A stretch of 64,000 nt of DNA from Plazaster borealis. Lineage: Eukaryota > Echinodermata > Asteroidea > Forcipulatida > Labidiasteridae. The DNA is taken from contig CM037469.1 of assembly GCA_021014325.1 (NCBI GenBank), positions 12,528,663 to 12,592,662 on the forward strand. The letters are read 5' to 3'. Each line of letters opens with the position of its first letter. Position 1 is the first letter of the stretch. Below are positions 55,843 to 64,000 of the stretch, one piece after another. A program made the translations under genes and the position numbers. The notes beneath the pieces are model-generated. The model was not told the origin of the DNA. It saw nothing but the letters and a program-made list of their open reading frames with translations, and searched no databases.

Positions 55843-56063
55843 TTAAGATAAACAATAATAAAATTACAATAGTTTTAAATAATCAGTTGTTAATATTAAT
55901 GCTAGATTGTTTTTGAGCGCTTGTAGACAAAATGCATGTTTTATACAATGGCGCTTTGCGATGTTGTTAGTCATTTCGGGGATTAAATAGTGGTTTGTGC
56001 TGATGGTGAGATGTTAATAATGAAATGATATTTGTTATGGTTTAACTGCTTGGGTTAAGTTAA

Positions 56064-56433
56064 AAGCTAAGTATACCTTTGGTTTTTGGATCCGTTCGAT
56101 TGTTTTAATCCTATATAAATGTAGATATACATACAAAAACTTTAATTTCAAAAAGGGGTAGCGTTTTTGAGATAACACCGACATTCTGGATCGGTTTTGT
56201 CCACGCTGGAAGGATAATCCGTTATTTGAATATACACAATCTGAGAAAAGTTTCATGCAGAAACGTTTCTCAGATTGAATTTCTTTTGGTAATCCCTATC
56301 TCTAAAACCACATTCCTTTGAAGGGAATCGTTTCTCAAATTGTGGTACATTATGAACAGCTGCAGTGCTTCTTACTCAGTCAGTTTTTATGGTCAATAAT
56401 TTGTGGAGTAATTACCAAAGGTATACCCTCCCT
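56064..56433 (-). mobile_element. R2 family MITE, copy c
   Basis: Ends AGCTAAGTATACCTTTGG and CCAAAGGTATACCCTCCCT with TTAA-like flanks (56434-56437 exact on the right). The interior matches R2 (ATAACACCGACATTCTGGATCGGTTTTGTCCACGC and a cluster of TTTCTCAGATTG), but it is clearly diverged. Confidence 0.6.
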
Positions 56434-56982
56434 TTAACTTATATGAAGTTTTAGTTCAGTGAGAGGGTGAGGAGTATTGTGCTCGGTTTCACAAAACACT
56501 CAAGATTCATCTTTAAGATGCGTTATCAGTATTACCCTGGTGATTTTTATTGTGACACCACATTTTGTGTATCTATTACCATTGATACGATCAATCTTAG
56601 CTCTTCGTGAAACCAAGGCCTGGTAATGTGATTGTTGCCGTGGTTTGTGGTTGCATCGCAACAAAGTCCTGCGCGCGCATTTTACTAAATGTTCTGTCTA
56701 TTTTGCTCTCACCGTACACTTTGACATTTCCCACACATCTTTGTATCATACGTATTGCGCAATGACAGTTTGTCGCACTAGTATAGATGAAGGGCCAAGA
56801 ACAAATTATCGTTATAAAAGGAATGTAACACCTAAAAAATACTTTTCGATCGTTCATGATTGCTGTTACAGAATCTTAAATGATTGAGTGCTGAATAAAA
56901 ATGTCTTTACTAATTGAGATTTGTTTTAGAGATTCAAAACCTGATTGTTTAATGCATGTTTTGTTTTTCCTTTCAAAGTTAA

Positions 56983-57357
56983 AGGCATTGTACACGTTTG
57001 GTAATTGGAGCCTATTGTTTGTTTTAAACCTATATAGTTGTAGATAATTATATACCATAAAACTAACCTGTGAAAATTTTATTTCAAAAGGTGGTAGCGT
57101 TTTTGAGATATTGCCAAAAATCTGGAGCGGTTATGTCCACGCAGGAAGAATAATCTGCATTGGAATACACACTATCGCGTTCTCAAATTCAAATGTTTTG
57201 GGGGATAAAAAGTTATATATTTTTCCATAACTGCAGTACTTCAAATTGAAAGGTTTCTCAAAATGCATTATACTATCCAAAGCTGCTGTACTTCTTACCA
57301 AGTAAGTTTTTATTACCATTAATTACCAGAGTCATTATCAAATGTGTAGGATGCCTT
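56983..57357 (+). mobile_element. R2 family TTAA MITE, copy d
   Basis: 375 bp. Left end AGGCATTGTACACGTTTGG, right end AATGTGTAGGATGCCT, exact TTAA flanks at 56979-56982 and 57358-57361. Its ends resemble R1 while its interior is R2, so the two families are probably related or recombine. Confidence 0.75.
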
Positions 57358-57399
57358 TAAAGGTAAACTGATGTTTAGTTTTGTTCATGATCCTTAAAC

Positions 57400-57780
57400 A
57401 AATTGATTGTGTTTTTGTCCCGGTTGGTCGGTAATTTCTTCACCAGTTACTCACTTTATTACCTGATACATTACCGACTCTTTGCAAGACCCCAGTCCCT
57501 GCTGGTAGCATCACCTCATCTCAGTGAAGATTTCAGCACAAAAACTACTTCATTATCTTCAAGAAGAAAACATGATCTGTGTTTTGGAAGAAAACATTAT
57601 CTCGAAAGGTTAGCATTCTGGAGTCGCATCAATATTAGCCAAAGTCAGGTAATTCCGCAATACTTTACCAGACAAATTTTTTCTACGGTGTCCCAGAGCT
57701 GCCATCTGTCCACAATATTGCTTGCTACAACATCCACAAATCAGCAATAACATGTTACAATCTGAGAAAAACAACAACAA
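57400..57780. other. unresolved open stretch, no gene supported
   Basis: A 115-codon open frame at 57403-57750 shows no domain. A donor-like AGTCAG/GTAATT near 57646 has no partner acceptor of note. I leave it unassigned. Confidence 0.3.
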
Positions 57781-57883
57781 TGTTATAGCTTGTGGAGGGA
57801 AATGTTAAAAGCTGCGGAGGGAAACATTATTTTTCTTGCACACTTACCCTCATACTTTACCTAATTGTTCACCTGATGCTTAA

Positions 57884-58275
57884 ATGCACTGGACACTATT
57901 GGTAATTACTCAAAATAATTGTTAGCATAAAAACTTACTTGGTAACGATCAATGGAGAGCTGTTGATAGTATAAAACATTGTGATAAACGGCTCCCTCTG
58001 AAGTAACGTCGTTTTTGAGAAAAAAAAGTAATTTCTCAGTAAAATATTTGAATTCATTTCGAGACCTCACGCGTGAGGTCTGCGTGAGGTCTCGAAATCA
58101 AGCATCTGAAAGCACACAACTTCGTGTGACAAGGGTGTTTCTTCTTCCATTATTATCTCACAACTTCGATGACCAATTGAGCCCAAATTTTCACAGGTTT
58201 GTTATTTTGTGCATATGTTGGGATACACCAAGTGAGAGGACTGGTCTTTGACAATTACCAAAGGTGTCCATGTCT
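57884..58275 (-). mobile_element. R1 family TTAA MITE, copy h
   Basis: TTAA at 57880-57883 and 58276-58279. The central hairpin is longer than in other copies: TTTCGAGACCTCACGCG / CGTGAGGTCTCGAAA at about 58058-58097. Confidence 0.8.
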
Positions 58276-58289
58276 TTAACCTTTGCTAC

Positions 58290-59945
58290 AAGCAGCTGAC
58301 CTCATTGGTGTCATGCTGATATTACGAATATGAAATATTAGTTTAGCTGGTCAACATTATCTATTTAATATTCCCTAATCAAACATTAACCATCAAATGA
58401 ATGGTGATTGGATTATACTATTTGACTGTTGTGATTACTTCTAAAACAGTCATGGTGGTGAGTTTTGTGCGAAGAGTACTAAGGCCAACTAAAATAAGAA
58501 ACGAGTTTCTCGTCCGGACTTTAAAAAAAAAAGGAGGAGGCAGGGCGCTACTATTTTTTTTTCTTTCAATTTTTAGCTATTTTTTCCAAGATGGCCGCCA
58601 TGCTAAATATGGTTGGCCAAGGTATATTTATTCACAGATATTGTGCTATTTGAGTATACTGATGCAATTTATGACAAAACAAATGATTTGTAAGACCCTT
58701 CAATGCAGAATCGCAGCACCATCACCTTCGACAACAGTTGCTCTCCGCTCTGAAAAGAACGCCAAGCTTGGTTTGGTGCCAAGACATTGATGATATTTAA
58801 GTCAGGAGAATCACCCTTTTAGCCCTCAACTAGCTAGGGACTGCACACCTGAGATATTGTAATGAGAAAGTTGGGAATTATTGAGGCAAAGCTGCTATTT
58901 TGGCCCATCTAATTGGATTCAGGAGATTCAAAATATCAGAGATGCCACTAAGTTTTATCCCAAAAATTTCATTTCAGCTTTAAATCTTTAAAAAACTCTG
59001 ATTTAAGATATATTTTATTTTATTTTATTTTATAGTCAATAGTTTTTTTTTAAAGGAGGCTGCGGCCAAAAAGGAGGCTTTATTTCCTCACTCATCTTTT
59101 TAGAAAAACTATTGAAAAGAAGTTTTAGATCTATTTTGTGCTATTCTTTATAAAAATGTTAAGCTATAAAATATTAAGTTAATAAATTTCTCCTGCCTGA
59201 ATGCATTTCATGGTCTGTGTGTTGAAAAACCTTCAAAACATTGTGCGGCGTGTTGCGCTATTTTTGCACTGATTTTTACTTTATTTTGTATTATCTTTAT
59301 TTTAATGTTTGTAATCTCTGCGAGACCCAATCTTTCAGCTTTCAATTAATAATTGTTATGACGTCATAACATGTTACATCGCCCTCTATGAATGTGTATA
59401 AAATGTACACCAAAAGGTGGATCGTATTTTCAGGGTTTTCGTTCGAAGGCATTGCATGGGGGCAAATCTTATTCCGTATTGCAACATATAAAAAAAACAT
59501 CGATTTAGTATGAAAAACAAGTTTTCGTAATCTTGACGTCAACAGGTGTCAAATTACTTTGATTCCAAGTTTATTATTACAAAATTAATATCTTTTGATC
59601 CATATGTCAAAGAGTAATAATATTTGTGCCATCGTGTAGCTTTTAGCACATGTAACATTATATTGAGCAGTAGTCTTGCGGGGTCAAGCAGTCTCGCGAG
59701 AACATCGCCCTTGTCGCGAGAATCGCGAAGATAGGAACGCTATCATTGCGACAACATTTTAACGACTTGTCCACAAGTCCAGCCCAGGTAAGACTTTTAA
59801 TTTTGTAACAGTAATCATGATATATGTGACGCCACTTTCGCAAAACAAAGAAATATCGGTAGGTCACTGGGTTTGCCGCGCACATATTCCAGGTTTCGTC
59901 CATTGTGCATACTCTCGGTCTAGTTGATGTTTCAGAAATATTTCT
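58290..59945. other. no gene recognised
   Basis: AT-rich sequence with scattered poly-A and poly-T runs. Short open frames lack domains. Confidence 0.4.
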
Positions 59946-59962
59946 AGTAACAATTAAAAGAT

Positions 59963-60208
59963 CGATATGGAAAGGTTTGCGGTAACACCATGTAATGACT
60001 ATCTCCAAATGAGTTGGGGTGGTTCTGAAAAGAGCCGTTGCATGGTTTCAACTCGACGTTTCGATCAGTATGCTGTGATCGTCTTCAGGAAGACGTTCAG
60101 AGCATACTGATCGAAACGTCGAGTTGAAACCAACGGTTCTTTTCAGAACCACCCCAACTCATTTTGAGATAGTCATTACCTGGTGTCACCGCAAACCTTT
60201 CCATATCG
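59963..60208. mobile_element. 246-bp foldback element (TTTGCGGTAACACC arms)
   Basis: Arms run from CGATATGGAAAGGTTTGCGG inward to GATCAGTATGCT on the left, and are mirrored AGCATACTGATC ... CCTTTCCATATCG on the right, with a loop of about 26 bp holding CGTCTTCAGGAAGACG. The flanks AATTAAAAGATCG (59952 and about 60242) are repeated. A one-armed relative starts at 63870, GTTTGCGGTAACACCATG. Confidence 0.75.
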
Positions 60209-60364
60209 TATTTCCACCATACAAAGTTTCAAATCCTACTTAATTAAAAGATCGTTATGGATCAGAAGCCGTGCGTAAGTGTGTCTATTTCTCTGTTTTT
60301 AGGCGCACGGAGGCTTGATTTTTCACCCCCAAAATGCCAATTAGCTTCCGGCGGCTTCGCCCCC

Positions 60365-60440
60365 TGGCTTCGCCCCTGGACCCCACCTGGGAACTCTTGC
60401 CCCTGGACCCACCTGGAAACTCTTGCCCCTGGATCCCACC
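60365..60440. repeat. short minisatellite, CCCTGGACCCACCTGG unit
   Basis: Two to three copies of a unit of about 33 bp: CCTGGACCCCACCTGGGAAC, TCTTGCCCCTGGACCCACCT, AACTCTTGCCCCTGGATCCCACC. The open frames on both strands here are due to it. Confidence 0.5.
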
Positions 60441-61125
60441 CGTTATTGTTTTGAGCCCCCCTAAGACATAATCCTGGTCGCGCCGTTGCTGTCCATCCCA
60501 CGGTACAAATCTAACAAATGCAGGGAGTTTGTCAATGTACAAGTTTTAAGATTCATCGATAGCAAAGAAGAGATGTTGAGAAATTCAAAAATTCCTGCAG
60601 GACCCCGGTTAACATACATGAATGATGTCCATCGCACGTGCAAGGGAGGGAGGAAGAATGTCAAAGATTAAAAGTTTGTGTGATTAAAGTATATAAGATT
60701 AATATATGTTGGGCTTTTATTATATCTCTCGTTCTTTCTTCTCTCTCTGAACGAAGTCTAAGTTTTCTAATAATGTTATGTAAATATATTTTATATAGCT
60801 ATAGGCCATTCATGACATGCTATACCCACACTTCAAGGGGAGTCCGCCCCACGAACCCCACGCCTTAGTGCTATGGTCCTGCCCCCTTTTCACAAGACAG
60901 ATTGACGTCCGTGAACACTATGGTCATTCTCTAATGCACATCGCCGCGCGCCACAATGGGAACGATCCTGTTTTCTGCAGCCACACATTGGTTTTTCATT
61001 GTAAAATCTCTGTATTTGTATCGACCCCGCGTATTGCTGCCACGATGAATGGAGTGGATTACAAGAACGAGGTTGACTTATTGTCAACAAAGTGACGGTT
61101 GCCGTAGCGACAGATAAAATCCATC

Positions 61126-61225
61126 ATGGCGGTGCCTGCTGCTGGTGTGAAACTTGATGACGGAAAAGGCGGCTTTTTTACGAATTGCTTCCCTGCAAGA
61201 AATGGTTTTAGGCAGTCTGAGGACG
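61126..61225 (+). CDS. XRRA1: XRRA1 orthologue, exon 1
   Basis: Start of a gene for X-ray radiation resistance-associated protein 1, a leucine-rich-repeat protein whose molecular role is not well defined. Four exons are in the window (61126-61225, 61995-62200, 62693-62837, 63738-63835) and join in frame (100 + 206 + 145 + 98 = 549 bases, 183 codons). Exon 1 codes 33 codons plus one base, containing VKLDDGKGGFFTNCFPARNG, which matches the conserved XRRA1 N-terminus (LDDGK..NCFPARN). The donor is GACG/GTAAAAG. The ATG lies in ATCATGGCGG context and is the first before this block. Later exons are beyond the right edge. Identification rests on recalled similarity to vertebrate XRRA1, strengthened by several blocks in the right order. 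Confidence 0.75.
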
Positions 61226-61994
61226 GTAAAAGATTTTTTTATTGTTTAGAACTAAATAATAGGAGTGTTTTGGGGGTATTTTCACAAGATTGAACGGCTG
61301 ATTTGGGATCGGGTTTGTTTGTCAAAACTGTCAAAACAAAAAAGGAAGAAGTGTCAGTGTCACACTCACCAACAGTCACACACGAACGCAGGCTGCCAGT
61401 GTCTTTCCTTCCTCCATGGTCACACTGCTGTGCTGTCGACACTGACACTAGTAACCAGTCAGTCACTGTCTTTATGTCACTGTCATGACTCTAGTACTAT
61501 AGTAGTGTCACTGTCACTTGTCATACTTGTCAGTCATGTCAGACACGTAAAGTCTTTAGTCAAGGTGATAGTTGTATCTATCGCGTAATGCATTGTGATA
61601 TTTCGCCCGTAGAGGGCGAATTGTCTGAAAAGCCCTCATAGCGTTCAATGTTTCTTGCCTTTATTGCAGAACGCAAAGTAACGAGATAACGAAGACTAAG
61701 AGCATGTGTAAATAGAAATGTTGAGATCGCAATGTGGTCTGCGTTTTGCAGAACATTCGAGTGAATTTGTTGACGTAAAAATTTAAACATTACATACAAC
61801 CGGACATGTATGCATCTTACAATTTTACTAAGGGCACACCGATGGCAGTTGGAAAAAAAGGGCACAGCAATATATTGCGGTGAATTGTCTGTGATTTTGA
61901 GGGCATCGCAGCAATGGCATAGGGCACCGACGGCAATTGCCGTTGGTAATTTCGAGGCCTGTTATTGACAAATCAATTACTTATGATCTTTCAG

Positions 61995-62200
61995 CTGGAG
62001 CCTGGCTGGTGGCCCAAAAGGCAGAGCAACGTCGCCACTTTAAGGCTGTCCTGTGTGCAAAACCCAAGACCTATGCACAGATTAAACATGAGCGTAAAGA
62101 GAAGGAAAAAGAAGAAAGAAGAAAGAAAAATCCGCCATCGACGCCGGACAGTTTCAGAGCTGACAACTCCACTTCGGGAATGCTGGACGGTTTCTTCCTG
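61995..62200 (+). CDS. XRRA1: XRRA1 orthologue, exon 2
   Basis: Acceptor GATCTTTCAG/CTGG, donor TTCCTG/GTAAGA. It codes AGAWLVAQKAEQ, the counterpart of the WLVVQK block, then a very basic Lys/Glu/Arg stretch (about 25 residues) and LDGFFL, which leads into exon 3 as in the vertebrate protein. It enters in phase 1 and leaves in phase 0. Confidence 0.75.
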
Positions 62201-62692
62201 GTAAGAGATGCCTTTCGTTGATTGCAAAAAAATTAAAAACAACAAGGGCGATAAAAGTTGTAAATAATCACCAACTAAATTTCATCAGAAGCGGTTTATG
62301 TTTAGTGAGGGATTTGGTGCACATTCATATTACCCTACTTTGATTTTTACGTTCACATTTAAATGTTTCAAAATTCGTGCAAGGGACCTTGTCAAAATTA
62401 ATCCAGAACAACCAGCTGTAAGTACCGTCCAGGAAAAGGTTTTTTACCCGCCTTTAATTCACCTTGTTAGAATGCCTGGGGTTACATTTTGTTTAAAAAT
62501 CGCAGAGACTTGGATTGATATCTACTGGAAAACAAGCAGGGGGGTCTGTACATGGTTTATTGTTCTCCTTTTTTCACCAATATGGAAATAAATGTCGAGT
62601 TGAATTGAAAACATTGAAAACTGTCCTGGATTAATTTTGAGAAGACCCCTAAATAAGACGTTTGTTTTTCACACACTCTTGACTGTCTACAG

Positions 62693-62837
62693 ATGAAGCA
62701 CTGTTGTGTAGACGATCCCACCGATGTGTGCTCGATCAACATCACCGACAAAGAGCTCACAGACGTGAAGGAGGAAGACTTCCAGCTGTTCGATAATGTC
62801 GCTTACATCAACGCCGGGGAAAACCTTTTACCATTTG
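62693..62837 (+). CDS. XRRA1: XRRA1 orthologue, exon 3
   Basis: Acceptor GACTGTCTACAG/ATGAAG, donor CCATTTG/GTAAGT, ending in phase 1. It codes MKHCCVDDPTDVCSIN and then VAYINAGENLLPF, matching the K-H-x-C-V...C-x-IN and YINASENLLP blocks that precede the first leucine-rich repeats. Confidence 0.8.
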
Positions 62838-63075
62838 GTAAGTTTCTTGTAAAAACCTTCTGACACCCGGTTCAGACATGCGCTCTACAGTCGCCCAAAC
62901 CAAATTATTGAATTATGTACATGAAAAGTTGGACGTCCGAAACAGTTAGGAGCGACTGGACATGCAGGAAGAACGACTCTGGAGCATCTTGGTTTCAGAT
63001 GTTCATCTTGTCATGAGTCGAACCTAACGTAAATGTTATGTTAAGTTTGCCTGTCTTAAACCAAAATTGATTTGG

Positions 63076-63122
63076 GTCGACACTTTAACAGGCCGGCGCC
63101 CTACCAACTGAGCTATCTAGCC
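63076..63122 (-). repeat. tRNA-like SINE 5' fragment in XRRA1 intron 3
   Basis: The minus strand reads AGGGCTAGATAGCTCAGTTG and GTAGGGCGCCGGCCTGTT, a good A-box region of a tRNA-derived SINE. No proper B box follows (GTGTCGACCCAAATC is only weakly similar), so it is not a functional tRNA. Confidence 0.45.
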
Positions 63123-63369
63123 CTAATGTTGGCGGTCTCCCTATTTTGTCAATATCTTTGTTCGTGGGTGCCAGTCAGAAGCCATTCAACTTATGACTGT
63201 CGTATAGCCAGGGATCACACCCCAGGGGCCAGCTTCATAGCGCTGCTTAAAGGTAAGCAAATTTTTCGTGCTAACTATAGCAGAAAAATTTGCTTAAGCG
63301 TAATTGTATTTTACAGGTTAGCAAGAAAATTAGGCTACCAGCTTGCGCGTTCACCATGTATTTCGTCAT

Positions 63370-63698
63370 TCAATCCTAAACAGCTGTAGATATATGCCAT
63401 AAAACTAACCTGTGAAAATTTCATTTCAAAAGGTGGTAGCATTTTTGAGCAGTAACGTCCACGTAGGAAGAATAATCTGCAATTGGAATACACAATCTGA
63501 GAAACGTTACTGTCAGTAACGCTTCTTAGATTCAAATTTTTGGGGATAAAAAGTGATATCATTTTCCATAACCGCAGTACTTCTAAGTGTAAAGTTTCTC
63601 AAAATGCATTATAATACTATCCAAAGCTGCTGTACTTCTTACCAGGTATCTTTTTATTGCCATTAATTTTCAGAGTCATTACCAAACATCCAGACCCT
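63370..63698 (+). mobile_element. R2 family MITE, 5'-truncated, in XRRA1 intron 3
   Basis: Begins inside the consensus at CAATCCTAAACAGCTGTAGA and runs to CCAAACATCCAGACCCT with TTAA at 63699-63702, ending only about 35 bp before the exon 4 acceptor. Confidence 0.7.
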
Positions 63699-63737
63699 TT
63701 AACATTTCACCTGTTTTGTTTTTTTCTTCTTTTTCAG

Positions 63738-63835
63738 AGGCATTTACCAATTTTCCCATAGTTCGAGAGTTGGAGATACCATTAAATGCACTTCGAGGAA
63801 TAAGAGTAGAGTTTGACGATTTTCCTTGTTTAGAA
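63738..63835 (+). CDS. XRRA1: XRRA1 orthologue, exon 4 (gene continues past window)
   Basis: Acceptor TTCTTTTTCAG/AGGC, donor TTAGAA/GTGAGT. It codes EAFTNFPIVRELEIPLNALR and then GIRVEFDDFPCLE, the first leucine-rich-repeat segment, corresponding to EAF..FP.LKEL in the vertebrate protein. It leaves in phase 0; the next exon is outside the window. Confidence 0.8.
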
Positions 63836-63864
63836 GTGAGTAAATATCTTGTGGCTTATATGTT

Positions 63865-64000
63865 CGGTTTGCGGTAACACCATGTGTATATCTACCTTGC
63901 TGTGTAGATTATGTTCCTTGAGAACTTGTCTTGGTGATTTGCGAAGTTGATTTGGGAATTCGGGAGACTATTCTACTGTCGCAGAGTAGATTGCGGAATT
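63865..64000. repeat. partial foldback-family copy at right edge
   Basis: GGTTTGCGGTAACACCATGTG matches the arm tip of the 59963-60208 element. The rest (GTAGATTATGTTCCTTGAGA) is a variant interior, and the element runs on past the window. Confidence 0.4.

Noticed and set aside
60257..60542. Pro/Trp-rich or Gly-rich frames
   Set aside because: Caused by the short CCCTGGACCC minisatellite; no splice or domain support.
61336..61545. TGTCACTG-rich stretch as a regulatory array in XRRA1 intron 1
   Set aside because: Irregular simple-sequence composition with no fixed period or paired sites.

Overview
The window reads as animal nuclear DNA. Genes are sparse, coding sequence is split into exons with GT/AG borders, and most of the rest is dispersed repeats, LINE pieces, MITEs and microsatellites. 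A single-coding-exon TRIM-NHL gene, a C-type lectin, DUF3431 proteins with a membrane anchor and an XRRA1 orthologue together suggest a marine deuterostome. My best inference is an echinoderm, probably a sea star; this rests on overall impression, not on a database match.

Layout. 1-900: a small foldback element, a signal-peptide exon (334-499) and a TTAA-flanked MITE. 1120-4349: a nearly complete L2/CR1-like LINE on the minus strand with one frameshift. 4.4-12.4 kb: microsatellite, a palindrome cluster, a hAT-like MITE with an exact 8-bp target duplication, and other repeats. 12586-13395: a secreted lectin-PAN gene. 17.5-43 kb: a DUF3431 locus holding three domain copies: A (minus, exon 2 at 17989-18623), B (plus, broken, exon 1 at 30700 and exon 2 remnant at 33589-34097) and C (plus, intact two-exon model, 38353-38515 plus 42291-42922). 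This locus has been invaded by a 6.8-kb tandem array with Helitron-like 3' ends (18964-25789), a second, internally deleted LINE (30975-33060), several MITEs, a palindromic satellite and a long CTG/GGT-rich tract. 51287-53208: a TRIM-NHL gene with a one-base frameshift. 61126 to past the right edge: the first four exons of XRRA1.

The clearest signals are in the mobile DNA. (1) Four tandem units each end in a GTTTTTGT/ACAAAAAC hairpin, 7 bases, then CTAG followed by T. Two related loci in this same window preserve what looks like the uninterrupted insertion site. (2) At least three MITE families (called R1, R2 and R3 here) start AGG and sit between TTAA copies. One R1 copy interrupts a LINE 3' end whose uninterrupted version is also in the window. 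A 913-bp TTAA-flanked element with similar ends carries a decayed THAP zinc-finger start, which points to the Kolobok superfamily. (3) The DUF3431 genes have duplicated with their first exon and flanks, and copy B shows how it died: a deletion joined intron to mid-exon and a 2-base insertion broke the frame.

No bacterial, organellar or CRISPR features are present. Apart from shared duplication history in the DUF3431 locus, I see no sign that these genes act together.
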